From assembly GCF_900101815.1 (NCBI RefSeq), contig NZ_FNAO01000005.1:62001-126000 (forward strand): a stretch of 64,000 bases of DNA, in the 5' to 3' direction. A model generated the notes under the pieces. The model saw only the letters and a program-made list of their open reading frames with translations. It searched no databases and was not told the DNA's origin. The stretch is from Pricia antarctica. Lineage in GTDB: Bacteria; Bacteroidota; Bacteroidia; Flavobacteriales; Flavobacteriaceae. Position 1 is the stretch's first letter; every line of letters starts with the position of its first letter. This document shows, piece by piece, positions 40,780 to 52,781 of this stretch. Made by a program: the position numbers and the translations under genes.

Positions 40780-42589
40780 CATAGGGGCATTACCAGTGAA
40801 GTATATGGTGGCGGATCTGAGTTGCGCATTCAAAAGGAAATCATTCTGGGCATCGGTGGACGCAAATTACTGAAAGCACTGAACATAGAACCGGGAGTTT
40901 GTCACATCAACGAAGGGCACGCCGCATTTCTGGTATTGGAACGAGCCGCTAATTTTATGAAGGCAACAGGAACCTCTTTTGAAGAAGCATTGGCCACTAC
41001 CCGCGCAGGCAATATATTTACGACCCATACTGCGGTTGGTGCAGGATTCGATCATTTTGACCCTTCACTGATGTGGCGCTTTTTTGGCGCCTACGCCAAA
41101 AATGATTTGGGTATTGATTTTAATGACTTCCTGGCAATGGGCAGGCAAGATTCGGGGAATGTATCGGAAAATTTCAATATGGCTTTTTCGGCCCTACGTG
41201 GAAGTGGTGCCGTGAATGGGGTAAGTCGTTTGCACGGAGAGGTGAGCCGTAGACTTTTTCAGAATATGTTTCCCCGCTGGCCAAAAGATGAAGTACCGGT
41301 AGGGTCGGTGACCAATGGGGTACATATGCCAAGCTGGGATTCTGAATCTGCGGATAAAATCTGGACGGATGCCTGTGGAAAAGATCGCTGGCGGGGAGAT
41401 CTTGAAACCCTGAAATTTGACATTTCAGGGGTGTCCGATACTGAACTATGGCAACTTCGCCAAACTTCCCGTGCAAAACTGGTCGATTATGTAAGGCAAA
41501 GATTCGCAAAACATTTAAGGGATACCGCAGAACCTAACGAAGTTGCCGATATCGCATCGAACATCTTTGATCCAAATACATTGACCCTGGGTTTCGCCTG
41601 GCATTTTGTCCCCTACAAAAGGCCAAATTCACTCTTGTGCGACACCGAAAGGTTTATTCGATTATTGACCGACCCCGACCCTCCTGTACAACTTGTTATC
41701 GCCGGAAAATCACCTCCATTTGATGAATCGGGAAAAGCGCTGATCCGGCAATGGGTACAGTTCATCCAACAACATATTCTATATCATCACGCAGTCTTTT
41801 TTAGTGACTATGATATGCTTTTGAAGGAACCTCTGGTACAAGGTGCAGATGTATGGGTCAACACACCACGACGCCCTCGGGAAGCCTATGGCACCAGTGG
41901 TATGAAAGTACTCGTCAATGGGAGCATCAATTTATCCCAATTGGATGGATGTTGGGCGGAGGCCTACAATCCCGAAGTGGGATGGGCCTTGGGCGATACC
42001 TATGAGTATGATACTGGTACCAACTGGGATGCCATGGAAGCGGATGCCCTGTACCGCATACTGGAACAAGAAATCGTACCCAAATTTTATAATCGTAACC
42101 AAGACGGAATTCCCGAGGAGTGGATTGCAAAAATGCGAAATAGCATGGCCACATTGACACCAATGTTTTCAGCCAAGCGTGCCGTTCGGGAATACACAGA
42201 GAAGCATTACCTGCCCGCCGCCGTAAATTATCTAAAAAGAGCCTCAAAAAATGGTAATATAGGGAAGGGAATAGTTAGCTTTAGACACGATTTGAGAAAC
42301 AAATGGAAGGGTATTCATTTCGGTGAAATTTCGATTGATTGTGTTGAGGGTGGTTTTCAGTATAATATATCGGAATCGCCTAACGGGATCAATCCCCATA
42401 CAATTTTGGTACAACTTTTTGCAAATGGACAAAATGGAGAACGGGAGTCAACTAAAAGAGCCCATTTATAGGTATCATGCCCACATAAGCACCACCCGAT
42501 CTGCCAGTGATTATACAGTACGGATTATTCCGAATTACGAAGGTATATCCGTACCCTTAGAAGACAATCTGATACTATGGCAGCGGTAA
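40780..42589 (+). pseudogene. Alpha-glucan (glycogen) phosphorylase, N-terminally deleted and frameshifted
   Basis: The frame from about 40780 reads VHRGITSEVYGGGSELRIQK, EIILGIGGRKLLKALNIEPG and CHINEGHAAFLVLERAANFM; the Y-G-G-x-x-x-x-R-x-x-Q-E and H-x-N-E-G-H motifs identify the DUF3417-type alpha-glucan phosphorylases. TPRRPREAYGTSGMKVLVNG carries the pyridoxal-phosphate and phosphate site. About 240 N-terminal residues are missing. A frameshift near 42440 separates the final segment, GSQLKEPIYRYHAHISTTRS then DNLILWQR, the conserved C-terminus. The remaining central frame (TTG 40822 to 42471, 549 codons) is open but cannot be active without the N-terminal domain. Confidence 0.85.
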
Positions 42590-42679
42590 AGGTATTGGAA
42601 TTTCCCGTTTTTAGGACAAACAAAAAATCAATACAATTTCACTATTTCAATAAATCATGTATAACTAATTTAAAATAAG

Positions 42680-43132
42680 ATGACAGATTTAACAATTAGC
42701 GAGAGTAACAATGTTCTTAGAAACAACTACAAGGGGCACTTAGCCTATATCTCGCAAGGGAGACCTTTTGTAATTCCCACTACCTATTATTTTGACCATG
42801 AGGATAATAGCATCATAAGCTATACAAAGGAAGGACATAAAATCGATGCTATGCGAAAAAATCCATCGGTTTCAATGGTGGCGGAACAGGTACAATCGAT
42901 GATCAATTGGGAGTCCGCCTTAATACACGGTACCTTCGAAGAACTGGAAGGCAGCCTTGCCAAGCAAAAATTGCACCAATTTACCGAAGGCATAAAAGGT
43001 ATGATCCATAGAAAAGAACACAAAGAGGTTCAGTTTATTAGTGAGTTTTCGAGCAAATTATATACAAAGGGCATTCCCATTGTGTATCGGATCAAAATTC
43101 TTGAGATTACGGGGAAACGAAGGGAGGCCTAA
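42680..43132 (+). CDS. Pyridoxamine 5'-phosphate oxidase-fold flavoprotein
   Basis: The 150-residue protein has the split beta-barrel of PPOX-fold, FMN- or F420-binding proteins: NYKGHLAYISQGRPFVIPTT, YYFDHEDNSIISYTKEGHKI, a helix, MVAEQVQSMINWESALIHGT and a final strand YRIKILEITGKRREA. Such proteins (nitroimidazole-resistance NimA-like and related) bind flavin. Its reaction is unknown. No operator was seen upstream; the neighbouring 90 bp are AT-rich. It is intact although next to the broken phosphorylase. Confidence 0.75.
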   Translation: MTDLTISESNNVLRNNYKGHLAYISQGRPFVIPTTYYFDHEDNSIISYTKEGHKIDAMRKNPSVSMVAEQVQSMINWESALIHGTFEELEGSLAKQKLHQFTEGIKGMIHRKEHKEVQFISEFSSKLYTKGIPIVYRIKILEITGKRREA

Positions 43133-43280
43133 AACCGCAATCCGTCCAACCATGGTAATCCGTCTCTACGTAATCAAATGGTTGCCGAAATTGGAACGGC
43201 GCATATTCGTGCTGTCGTCGCTGCTGCATGCCTTCAGACAAAAATGTTGAACGGCCAAATGGGGGAAATTCCATCCAGTT

Positions 43281-44168
43281 CTAACCTTTCTTCAATGCTT
43301 CGAACCCCGAAACCACATCAAAAAGCTCCTCGTCTATGCCACTCTGCCGCAATCGGTGGTAGGTATGGCCAATATCGTCAAGTAATTCTTCTATATTCTT
43401 TTCTGCACGCTGCATGGCACCCAATCGACTATAGTTCTCACTCGCCAATGACTCGGCACAGGCCTTATAGAGGGTTATAAAAAGGTATTGACTGATCAAT
43501 CGCCGTATCATTTTCGCACCATCCCCTATGACCTCCGGTATTTTTTGGGTCGGCCATTTTAATTTTAATGCTTCTTGCCGCCATTGCTGGTCCAAGGGCA
43601 GTAGCCGATGGCTTTCGGGCCGGTAAGAACCAGCTTCTGCCAAGCGGTTGTGAAAAATATAAAATTCGTTCAGGTATCCACTTTCATGGTTTTCCTCCAC
43701 CTGCACCAAAATGTTACCGATCAGTGCCGTTATGGCGTTAATGGAATTCGGAAGGTCAAATTGTTGGGTTACCGTCTGCCCAATATCCATCAGCAATAAG
43801 GGAATACGTGCGCCAATAGTCCATATTTCAATCTTTCCGGGATATGTGGACAATGATTTTGATACAAATTCCGTTAGGGAATCGTTGAACTGCCCGACAA
43901 ACCCCAGATCAGATCCAAAAACAATGGCACAAGCCGATTTTTCGGGATTTTTCTTGATGGACTCTTCATCCGTCCATCGTTCGACCCTGACCTCCCTTAA
44001 ATAAGCAATGATCCCTAGGGTAATATTGGTCTGGTAATCGCCCAAGGAGCCCATGGCCATATCATATTGCCCGATGTTTGCCGCTGCCATGGCCTTCATG
44101 GTACGGACGATGGATTTCAGTTCCCCAGCCCCCGTAATCTGTCGGCCTAAACTTTCCAAGGTATCCAT
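43281..44168 (-). CDS. atpG: N-type F-ATPase gamma subunit
   Basis: The 295-residue subunit starts with SLGRQITGAGELKSIVRTMK, a gamma-type N-terminal helix, and ends with EKNIEELLDDIGHTYHRLRQ, the C-terminal helix forming the rotor with the first. The start GTG/ATG overlaps the end of atpA by one base. It is the last gene of the D-C-Q-R-B-E-F-A-G operon, without a delta gene, as in N-ATPases. It forms the central rotor stalk. The identification is clear despite low overall similarity to standard AtpG. Confidence 0.88.
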   Translation of the reverse strand: MDTLESLGRQITGAGELKSIVRTMKAMAAANIGQYDMAMGSLGDYQTNITLGIIAYLREVRVERWTDEESIKKNPEKSACAIVFGSDLGFVGQFNDSLTEFVSKSLSTYPGKIEIWTIGARIPLLLMDIGQTVTQQFDLPNSINAITALIGNILVQVEENHESGYLNEFYIFHNRLAEAGSYRPESHRLLPLDQQWRQEALKLKWPTQKIPEVIGDGAKMIRRLISQYLFITLYKACAESLASENYSRLGAMQRAEKNIEELLDDIGHTYHRLRQSGIDEELFDVVSGFEALKKG

Positions 44169-45718
44169 TAGGTCTGATCTTTTGGTAACTCGGAAGTTTC
44201 CAGAAAACTAGCAAGGGCCTTTTTGGCCGCCTCCAAAATCGGTTGGAGTTCCGCTGTGTCCATTACGGAATCGGAATTTATTTTTTTTAAAGTCTCGGCA
44301 GGAAGTTCCGAAACGGTCTTGATCAAGGTCGCTTCTGCGACTTTCATTTTTTCCAAAGGAACGAAATCAAAAAGACCTTCTGTCAAGGCGAGCAATACCA
44401 CAATCTGTTCCGGAACAGATTGCGGTTGCAGTTCATTTTGTTTGAGGCAGGCCCGGATTCGCTTGCCGTGCTCAATGGTCTTTTTAGTGTCTTCGTCCAA
44501 ATGGGAACCAAAACGGGCAAAGGTTTCCAGTTCCTCGAACTGCGAAAAGCCGAGTTTCAGATTTCCAGCAAGGGTATGGTAGGCTGGCAACTGTGCCTTT
44601 CCGCCAACCCTGGAGACCGATTTGCCCACTTCCACCGCTGGCAGAATACCCAGCTCGAACTGTTTGGGCGAAAGATATACCTGCCCATCGGTAATCGATA
44701 TCAAATTAGTGGGAATATAGGCCGAAATATTCTGCGCCTCGGTCTCGATAATAGGCAGAGCGGTCAACGATCCACCACCAAGTTCTTCGCTCAAATGGGT
44801 AGACCGTTCCAATAGGCGGGAATGGATATAAAAGATATCGCCCGGAAAAGCTTCCCTTCCCGGTGGCCTTCTCAAAAGCAATGATAGTTCCCGATAGGCA
44901 CGGGCATGATTGGTCAAATCGTCATACACGATCAGTACGTCCTTGCCTTGTTCCATAAAGTATTCTGCGATAGTCGTGGCGGCATAGGGGGCGATGTACT
45001 GCAGTCCAGGGGAGTTGTTCCCTTCCGTAACCACGACCACGGTATAGTCCATCGCGCCATTTTCCCTTAGATTGGCGATAACCCGTGCCACCGCAGATGC
45101 ACGCTGGCCAATGGCGCAATACACGCAAAGTACGTTTTTGTCCTTTTGGTTGATGATGGTATCGACAGCAATGGCGGTCTTGCCCGTTTGGCGGTCGCCC
45201 AAGATGAGTTCGCGCTGGCCGCGGCCAATAGGAATCAGCGCATCGATAACCTTGATGCCCGTTTGCAAGGGTACGGTAACCGCGGCACGATCCATTATGG
45301 GAGTGGCATTGCGCTCAATGGGCAATCTTTTTTCATGTGCGATGGCGCCTTTGTCGTCCAGAGGTCGGCCCAACGGACCGATGACCCTACCGATCAATGC
45401 GTCGCCGACGGGAATATCCATTACGCGGCCCGTACGTTCCACTTCGTCGCCGGCGTTGAGTTCGGAATCCTCGCCCAGTAATACAACTCCTATTTCATCT
45501 TCATCGATATTAAAGGCGATACCGTATAACTCCCCGGGGAACTTCAACAATTCTTCGTAACCCACATTCGGTAGGCCGAATACTTTGACCACCCCTTCCG
45601 AAACGCTGGTAACCTTCCCGATCTCTTGGGGTACGAAGTCGTACACATGGCTTTCCCTGGCCTTCGCCAATCGGTCGAAGGTACTGTCTAATAAACCTTT
45701 ATAATCAGATACTGCCAT
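44168..45718 (-). CDS. atpA: N-type F-ATPase alpha subunit
   Basis: The 516-residue subunit has the P-loop [15 protein letters not shown], the segment [20 protein letters not shown] and the family signature SIETEAQ-like [20 protein letters not shown]. The N-terminal [18 protein letters not shown] region fits an alpha rather than a beta subunit. It pairs with beta to form the F1 hexamer. It is transcribed with the rest of the operon; start 2 bp after atpF. Confidence 0.95.
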   Translation of the reverse strand: MAVSDYKGLLDSTFDRLAKARESHVYDFVPQEIGKVTSVSEGVVKVFGLPNVGYEELLKFPGELYGIAFNIDEDEIGVVLLGEDSELNAGDEVERTGRVMDIPVGDALIGRVIGPLGRPLDDKGAIAHEKRLPIERNATPIMDRAAVTVPLQTGIKVIDALIPIGRGQRELILGDRQTGKTAIAVDTIINQKDKNVLCVYCAIGQRASAVARVIANLRENGAMDYTVVVVTEGNNSPGLQYIAPYAATTIAEYFMEQGKDVLIVYDDLTNHARAYRELSLLLRRPPGREAFPGDIFYIHSRLLERSTHLSEELGGGSLTALPIIETEAQNISAYIPTNLISITDGQVYLSPKQFELGILPAVEVGKSVSRVGGKAQLPAYHTLAGNLKLGFSQFEELETFARFGSHLDEDTKKTIEHGKRIRACLKQNELQPQSVPEQIVVLLALTEGLFDFVPLEKMKVAEATLIKTVSELPAETLKKINSDSVMDTAELQPILEAAKKALASFLETSELPKDQT

Positions 45719-45719
45719 T

Positions 45720-46499
45720 TTAATTCACTTTCTTTTTAATTTTGGTTTCCTTTGATTTGAGGACGGATATGTTGTTTTCTAAGGATTTTAAATAATCCGA
45801 AACATTCCAAGCAAATTTATAGTCATTGGCAATAAGTACGATTCCAGCGATAAGTTCGGCATCCACTTTAAACTGAACTACATGCTTTCCATCGGAAAAC
45901 TCATTGATGTATTTTTGGATCTCGGTCTGTTGCCCTGACGATAGTTCAAAGGCACTCTGCACCAAAATCGGAGTTTTTGCCGATACTGCGATTGTGAACT
46001 TTTTCTTTGAGTCTGCCTCCAGGGTGCTTATCTTTTTTATAAAAAGCTCCACCATTTGCCCCTCCAGATCGGCCGATGAAAGGTCGGACAAGGTCTTTCT
46101 CGCTATATCAAGTACTTCCCCCTGAACGCGTTTTGTCATTTCATTGTTTTTGGTCGCACGATCTTCGGTAAAGGCGGTCTCCAGTTTGGTTTTTAGCACA
46201 TTGGCCTCCGTTCTTGCCTCTTCTTTCAAACGGTCGCCCTCCACCTTGGCATCGGCGGCCGCTTTTTGAAGCATTCCATCCTTTTGTTTATCGAAAGTTT
46301 CGTTCTTCCGTTTGAATTCTTCACGTTCGTTTGTAGCCTCCGTCTTTTGCATTTCTGCATCGTTGAGCTGCACCTTTATTTTGTTTTCCCGTTCATCTAT
46401 GGCGGACAGGATGGGTTTGTAGAGGAAGCGTTTCAGCAACCACATCAACACCAAAAAATTGATGATCTGGGCGATCAGCGTAAACCAATTGATTTTCAT
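45720..46499 (-). CDS. atpF: N-type F-ATPase b subunit (long form)
   Basis: The 259-residue protein has an N-terminal helix ([20 protein letters not shown]) and a long coiled coil (about 30-140). It has an extra C-terminal domain from about 150 onwards ([40 protein letters not shown]) that resembles the delta subunit C-terminal part. Length well above the usual 160 residues and the absence of a delta gene fit the N-ATPase type, in which the b subunit carries this extension. It forms the peripheral stalk. Confidence 0.9.
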   Translation of the reverse strand: MKINWFTLIAQIINFLVLMWLLKRFLYKPILSAIDERENKIKVQLNDAEMQKTEATNEREEFKRKNETFDKQKDGMLQKAAADAKVEGDRLKEEARTEANVLKTKLETAFTEDRATKNNEMTKRVQGEVLDIARKTLSDLSSADLEGQMVELFIKKISTLEADSKKKFTIAVSAKTPILVQSAFELSSGQQTEIQKYINEFSDGKHVVQFKVDAELIAGIVLIANDYKFAWNVSDYLKSLENNISVLKSKETKIKKKVN

Positions 46500-46505
46500 T
46501 TTAAT

Positions 46506-46775
46506 CTATTTAGCGATAAAATGGTTCCAGAACGGATTGGCAAAGATTAAGATCATGGAAATCACAAAACAGTATATTGCCAATGATTCGAGCATTGCCA
46601 GACCCACAAAAAGCGTTCGGGTAATGGTCTGACCCGTATCGGGCTGTTGTGCCATAGCGCTCAGGGCCGTAGAAATGGATTTTCCCTGTCCCAAAGCGGG
46701 GATCATACACCCGATTCCTGTAGTTATTCCGGCCATGATGATCGAGACCATTGCTATTAAAGTTGTATTGTCCAT
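46506..46775 (-). CDS. atpE: N-type F-ATPase c subunit with sodium-binding residues
   Basis: The 89-residue ring subunit has two helices. Helix 1 contains IPALGQGKSISTAL (Gln30), helix 2 contains MLESLAIYCF (Glu63, Ser64, Tyr68). These match the Na+ ligands Gln32, Glu65, Ser66 and Tyr70 of the Ilyobacter tartaricus ring. N-ATPases with this set are predicted to move Na+ rather than H+. The loop carries the MAQQPD motif. The c-ring would be driven by or would expel sodium ions. Confidence 0.92.
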   Translation of the reverse strand: MDNTTLIAMVSIIMAGITTGIGCMIPALGQGKSISTALSAMAQQPDTGQTITRTLFVGLAMLESLAIYCFVISMILIFANPFWNHFIAK

Positions 46776-46825
46776 GATTATTTGTTTTATGTTGTTGTAT
46801 TGTTTTTAAAAGTCTTGTTTCTGGT

Positions 46826-47527
46826 CTAAGTTCTATTCTCTATTTTATATTCTCTTTTTTGACCCGATTCCTCCGTTGCCGCAGCAATATAGACGGTGGC
46901 CAAAATGCTAAAAATATAGGCTTGTATAATTCCCGTTATCAATCCCAATATGGTCATCAATACGGGAAAGAACAAGGGGGCGATACTCAATAAAATAGTC
47001 ACGATAAGACCACCGCTCATAATGTTACCGAACAGACGTACGGCCAAGGCCAAGGTGCGCGATAGTTCGCCGATGATGTTAATGGGCAACATGATAAAGG
47101 TCGGCTGCACATAGGTTTTCAGATAGCCCAAAATGCCACTTTCCGCAATGCCGAACAGGGGTACGGCCAAAAAAACAGATACGGCCAAAGCCGCCGTGGT
47201 AGAGAGCGAACTGGTGGGCGGCACATAACCCGGAAAAATAATACATAGGTTGGCAAAGGCGATAAAAATAAAAAGCGTGCCTATAAAACCGATGAATTTT
47301 TCCGAATGCTTCAGTCCTACCTCCTTGATCTGTTGGTTCATGCCCGTAACGAGCATTTCTAAGATGCATTGCCACCTCGAAATCCTAAGATCCGTACGCA
47401 ACCTTCGGGTAACTAGTACGGCGGCAAGCACCAAAACCAACATCAAGGCCCAAGTGGTCACCAAGGTCAGGTTGATGGTTACAAAGCCATTTTGCCAGTA
47501 AATTGTCTCATCGGGACTCAGGTCCAT
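46826..47527 (-). CDS. atpB: N-type F-ATPase a subunit
   Basis: The 233-residue membrane subunit has five or six helices and the essential Arg in the segment GELSRTLALAVRLFGNIMSG. The GNIMSGGLIVTILLSI helix contains further conserved residues. It forms the ion half-channels beside the c-ring. It is encoded between atpR and atpE as in the N-ATPase order. Confidence 0.93.
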   Translation of the reverse strand: MDLSPDETIYWQNGFVTINLTLVTTWALMLVLVLAAVLVTRRLRTDLRISRWQCILEMLVTGMNQQIKEVGLKHSEKFIGFIGTLFIFIAFANLCIIFPGYVPPTSSLSTTAALAVSVFLAVPLFGIAESGILGYLKTYVQPTFIMLPINIIGELSRTLALAVRLFGNIMSGGLIVTILLSIAPLFFPVLMTILGLITGIIQAYIFSILATVYIAAATEESGQKREYKIENRT

Positions 47528-47528
47528 T

Positions 47529-47831
47529 TCAGTTCTGATTTTTCAGTTGTAATTCCTTTGCCTCCATGGTTTTGGTTATTCGCAATACCGCAAAACGAGC
47601 GATTATAAAACCCAGTAGACAAAAAACCATATTTTTCCAATCGCCACGGCCCATATAATAAAAGCCCAATAACGTCAACCCCACTCGAACGATCAAACTA
47701 CCCAAAAACCAAAGTGCAGGCCTATTGGATACCAATGCTTTTTTGACCGTGAACCAAAGTCCTCCGAAAAATAAAATCCCTAGTATGGATCCTCCTAACA
47801 AAACCAATAGGGTCATTCCCAAATCATTCAT
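47529..47831 (-). CDS. atpR: N-type F-ATPase accessory protein AtpR
   Basis: The 100-residue membrane protein has three predicted helices (LGMTLLVLLGGSILGILFFG, LWFLGSLIVRVGLTLLGFYY and MVFCLLGFIIARFAVLRITK). Position after atpQ and before atpB identifies it as AtpR, a small membrane protein unique to N-ATPases. Conserved Arg in the second and third helices fit the family, and it is thought to help c-ring assembly. It overlaps the atpQ frame by 8 nt. Confidence 0.85.
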   Translation of the reverse strand: MNDLGMTLLVLLGGSILGILFFGGLWFTVKKALVSNRPALWFLGSLIVRVGLTLLGFYYMGRGDWKNMVFCLLGFIIARFAVLRITKTMEAKELQLKNQN

Positions 47832-48150
47832 TGTTATCTTCTTTATGTTCGTGCATCGCTTTATTTTCCTTTGCTACCCATTGCCATGCGATGGCACAGC
47901 CCATGAACAGGCCTGCGACCAAGAGGGTCAACGTCCATGAAAAGGACTGCGGGAATTGCCCATCGAGCCATAGCCCTAACACGGTACCGAGTACGGTTGG
48001 CACCGCTACCGACCAGCCCACCATGCCAAAGGTGCCAAGACCGGCCCAAACACTTCTTTTCTCCTCCTTTTGTGCCCTTACCATTTGCCGCTCTTTGTTT
48101 CCTACTTCCTTTAGAAATTCCGACTCTTTTTTCTTATTCTTGGGTTCCAT
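47824..48150 (-). CDS. atpQ: N-type F-ATPase accessory protein AtpQ
   Basis: The start is placed at the ATG at 48150 (MEPKNKKKESEFLKEVGNKE). The longer frame to 48297 overlaps atpC. The 108-residue product has a charged N-terminal part and two helices (GTFGMVGWSVAVPTVLGTVL and FSWTLTLLVAGLFMGCAIAW), the pattern of AtpI/AtpQ-type proteins: GxxGxVGWSVxxPTxLGxxLG. It lies where AtpQ is expected, between atpC and atpR. Confidence 0.85.
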   Translation of the reverse strand: MEPKNKKKESEFLKEVGNKERQMVRAQKEEKRSVWAGLGTFGMVGWSVAVPTVLGTVLGLWLDGQFPQSFSWTLTLLVAGLFMGCAIAWQWVAKENKAMHEHKEDNNE

Positions 48151-48151
48151 A

Positions 48152-48559
48152 TCAGGTTTGACGCAGTTTTTTGATTCCTTGGATAAATTCGGTTTCCAAC
48201 TTGGCCACCGATTTGCGGGTTTCCCTTTCCTTTTCGTCAAGGTTCTTGAACTCCGTCTCAATGGCCTCGCGAAGTTTTCCAAGATCGGCACCGGCAATTG
48301 CGTTGCGAACGGATATCTGTACTTTATTTTCCGTCTTTGTCAGAATACCTTCATCGACCGCTATATAATGAATAGAGCCCTGCTGTGTTTCGTAGGTCAG
48401 AATACCGGGTATCAGGGCGGCGATACAATCCAACCGTTGCGGTAAAAATCCATAGGAACCCATGTTCGTATCCACCACTATACGCTGTATCCCTGATATT
48501 TTCAGGAACACCTTGAAGGGAAGAAGAATGAATAGTTCCATCATGGTTATCGTTTTCAA
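48152..48559 (-). CDS. atpC: N-type F-ATPase epsilon subunit
   Basis: The 135-residue protein has the N-terminal beta-barrel (MELFILLPFKVFLKISGIQR, YGFLPQRLDCIAALIPGILT) and a C-terminal helical hairpin (LREAIETEFKNLDEKERETR onward). It links gamma and beta in the F1 rotor. It starts 7 bp after the atpD stop. Confidence 0.88.
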   Translation of the reverse strand: MKTITMMELFILLPFKVFLKISGIQRIVVDTNMGSYGFLPQRLDCIAALIPGILTYETQQGSIHYIAVDEGILTKTENKVQISVRNAIAGADLGKLREAIETEFKNLDEKERETRKSVAKLETEFIQGIKKLRQT

Positions 48560-48565
48560 TTTTGT

Positions 48566-50038
<1,473 letters not shown>

Positions 50039-50058
50039 TTATTAGGATTTTTAAGAAA

Positions 50059-50101
50059 TAAAAGTATATCCATAATATCTTAAGTAAAATGACCCACGTC
50101 A
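50059..50101 (-). promoter_or_regulatory. Crp/Fnr-type promoter of the N-ATPase operon
   Basis: TGACGTGGGTCA read on the reverse strand (50090-50101) is followed after 23 nt by TACTTTTA (50059-50066). Operator and box are identical to those before the BON gene at 6384. Confidence 0.75.
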
Positions 50102-50292
50102 TATTGTCAATTTTTATTTCGATATGAAACCGTCGGGATATGTTTAAAATCAGTGGGTCTTTGGTTGGGTTAGTGATACTTAAGCAGCAAACCAAAGTAA
50201 ATAGCTTCCTTAATTTCATTTTTTCAAATCAAGGCCTGATAAAAAATATAGGTCCAATACTTTTAATGACGACGCAATTCTTTTCCCCTAAC

Positions 50293-50335
50293 TGATCTAC
50301 ATCATTGTAAAAAACATTTAAACACGGAAATTTTG
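50293..50335 (+). promoter_or_regulatory. Crp/Fnr-type promoter of ppsA
   Basis: TGATCTACATCA (50293-50304) is followed after 23 nt by AAATTTTG (50328-50335), one base off. The start site is near 50340, 22 nt before the ATG. The interval 50102-50292 shows nothing else. Confidence 0.6.
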
Positions 50336-50361
50336 TCCTTCTAATTCTTAAAAAGACGAAA

Positions 50362-52770
50362 ATGATAAACTACATAAAACACTTCAATGAAATAGACATA
50401 AACGATGTACCACTAGTGGGCGGTAAGAACGCCTCGTTGGGCGAAATGTTCCAAAAGTTGACACTGAAGGGCGTACAGGTGCCGGACGGATTTGCCACTA
50501 CCTCTGAAGGCTATTGGTATTTTTTGGAAAAGGCAAAAATCAAGGATAAACTTTTCAAGACGCTAGCCGAACTTGATACCAAAGATTTTTCAAATCTGCG
50601 GGACATAGGCACCAAGGCACGGGAGCTTTTTCTTAACGCCACTTTTCCATCAGCCATCAAAAATTCCGTTGAGGCAGGTTATGATGCGCTAGCTAAAAAA
50701 TACAAGGGCGAACTCTCGCTCGCCGTGCGTAGTAGCGCCACCGCCGAAGACTTGCCCAACGCCAGTTTTGCGGGGCAGCAAGAGACGTATCTGAACGTAA
50801 AGGGCAAAAACGGACTGATCGAGGCCTGTCAAAAGTGCTATGCCTCGTTGTTCACGGATCGCGCCATAAAATATCGTGAAGACAATGGTTTCGACCATAC
50901 CCAAGTCGCGCTTTCGATCGGGGTGCAGTTGATGGTTCGCTCAGATCTGGCGGCCTCTGGTGTGAACTTTACCTTGGACCCCGATACGGGTTTCGACCAA
51001 GTGGTTTTAGTGTCGAGCATTTGGGGATTGGGCGAAAATATCGTGCAGGGCAGCATCAATCCCGATGAATATTTTGTCTTTAAGCCAAGCCTGAAAAACG
51101 GCATCCGGCAACCGATTATTTCACGTCAACTGGGCAGTAAGGAGAAGACCATGGTCTACGATACTTCCGGAAGCGGTATTGTAAACTTGGACACTTCCCC
51201 AGAAAAACAGGAACAATTTGTGTTAAGTGATGCTGAAGTGATCAAACTAGCCCAATGGTCATTGATCATCGAAGACCATTACAAACGTCCGATGGACATT
51301 GAATGGGCCAAGGACGGGCAAACCAACGAACTTTTTATCGTACAGGCGCGGCCCGAAACCGTGCAAAGTGCCATTAAAAACAAACTAAAGATCAACACCT
51401 ATACCTTATTGGAAAAAGGCAGCGAACTGACACGCGGCATGGGCCTCGGCAACAAAATATCGGCTGGAAAAGCGAGGATCTTGCACAGTCCCAAACAATC
51501 CGACAAATTGCAAAAGGGGGAAATTCTGGTTACGGAACGCACCGATCCCGATTGGGACCCGATTCTTAAAAAAGCGGCTGGCATCATTACCGATCAGGGC
51601 GGGCGCACAAGCCATGCCGCCATCGTTGCCCGAGAAGTGGGCGCAGCGGCCATTGTGGGCAGTTTGAACGCGACGAAGGTCATTAGAGACGGACAGGAAA
51701 TTACCATATCGTGCGCCGAAGGCGATACGGGCATCGTTTATGATGGCCGTTTGAAATGGGAGGAAAAAGAAGTCGACATTTCGTCCTTGGGAACACCAAA
51801 GACCCAACCCATGCTGATCTTGGCCGATCCCGATCAGGCCTTTAAGTTTTCGTTCTACCCTACGGCGGGTGTGGGCTTGATGCGCTTGGAGTTCGTAATC
51901 AATACCTCCATACAGATCCATCCGATGGCGTTGAAGCATTTTGACCGATTGAAGGATGCATCCGTCAAGGAAAAAATCGAAAAAATGACGCACCATTATC
52001 CCGACAAGGCAGATTATTTTGTACATAAATTGGCAGAAGGCATTGCGACCATTGCTGCGGCCTTTTATCCAAAGGATGTCATCGTTCGCACCAGCGATTT
52101 TAAATCCAACGAATATGCCAACTTGATCGGTGGTACGGAATTCGAGCCCGAAGAATCGAACCCCATGATCGGGTTCAGGGGTGCATCGCGCTACTACCAC
52201 CCCAAGTACCAAGAAGCCTTTGAACTGGAATGCAGGGCGATGAAAATGGTGCGCGAGGATATGGGACTAGATAACGTAAAGATTATGATCCCATTTTGCC
52301 GCACCTTAAAAGAGGCACAAAAAGTAATCGAGGTCATGTCTAAAAATGGACTCAAACGTGGCGAAAACGGATTAGAACTGTACATGATGACCGAGATACC
52401 CAACAATGTAATCTTGGCAGCGGAATTCGCCGAATTCTTCGATGGCTTTTCCATCGGCTCCAACGACTTGACCCAATTAACGTTGGGAGTAGATCGGGAT
52501 TCTGAACTGTTGAGCGACATCTTCGACATCAACGATCCAGGGGTCAAAAAAATGATAGCCATGGTCATTGCATCCGCAAAAAAAACACACACCAAGATCG
52601 GGCTTTGCGGACAGGCACCAAGCGATTATCCCGAATTTGCACAGTTTCTGGTCGAAAAGGGCATCAACAGTATCTCATTTAACCCGGATGCGTTGATTAT
52701 GGGTATTGAGAACATCAACAAGGCGGAAGATAGTACCGTGGAATTTGGTATGGCAGAGAGTAGCAATTAA
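50362..52770 (+). CDS. ppsA: Phosphoenolpyruvate synthase
   Basis: The 802-residue protein has the ATP-grasp domain (VGGKNASLGEMFQKLTLKGV, RSSATAEDLPNASFAGQQET, and MDIEWAKDGQTNELFIVQAR), the phosphohistidine domain with His418 in GGRTSHAAIVAREVG, and the PEP/pyruvate TIM barrel with LMRLEFVI, KFKSNEYANLIGG-like SDFKSNEYANLIGGTEFEPE and the catalytic Cys in IGLCGQAPSDYPEFA near residue 750. It makes PEP from pyruvate and ATP, releasing AMP and phosphate, in gluconeogenesis. Its Crp/Fnr-type promoter and the lactate dehydrogenase and phosphoglycerate mutase remnants that follow fit control of carbon flow at low oxygen. Confidence 0.95.
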   Translation: MINYIKHFNEIDINDVPLVGGKNASLGEMFQKLTLKGVQVPDGFATTSEGYWYFLEKAKIKDKLFKTLAELDTKDFSNLRDIGTKARELFLNATFPSAIKNSVEAGYDALAKKYKGELSLAVRSSATAEDLPNASFAGQQETYLNVKGKNGLIEACQKCYASLFTDRAIKYREDNGFDHTQVALSIGVQLMVRSDLAASGVNFTLDPDTGFDQVVLVSSIWGLGENIVQGSINPDEYFVFKPSLKNGIRQPIISRQLGSKEKTMVYDTSGSGIVNLDTSPEKQEQFVLSDAEVIKLAQWSLIIEDHYKRPMDIEWAKDGQTNELFIVQARPETVQSAIKNKLKINTYTLLEKGSELTRGMGLGNKISAGKARILHSPKQSDKLQKGEILVTERTDPDWDPILKKAAGIITDQGGRTSHAAIVAREVGAAAIVGSLNATKVIRDGQEITISCAEGDTGIVYDGRLKWEEKEVDISSLGTPKTQPMLILADPDQAFKFSFYPTAGVGLMRLEFVINTSIQIHPMALKHFDRLKDASVKEKIEKMTHHYPDKADYFVHKLAEGIATIAAAFYPKDVIVRTSDFKSNEYANLIGGTEFEPEESNPMIGFRGASRYYHPKYQEAFELECRAMKMVREDMGLDNVKIMIPFCRTLKEAQKVIEVMSKNGLKRGENGLELYMMTEIPNNVILAAEFAEFFDGFSIGSNDLTQLTLGVDRDSELLSDIFDINDPGVKKMIAMVIASAKKTHTKIGLCGQAPSDYPEFAQFLVEKGINSISFNPDALIMGIENINKAEDSTVEFGMAESSN

Positions 52771-52781
52771 AAATACATAAA

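Noticed and set aside
43133-43280. Protein-like stretch GNPSLRNQMVAEIGTAHIRA between the PPOX gene and atpG
   Set aside because: It may be the tail of a lost gene, but I do not recognise it and the flanks show no start or promoter.
46504-46514. TAGCGATA octamer near the end of atpE
   Set aside because: It is coding sequence of the c subunit (IAK stop), with no UUCG hairpin at 70-76 nt; it does not belong to the ncRNA set.
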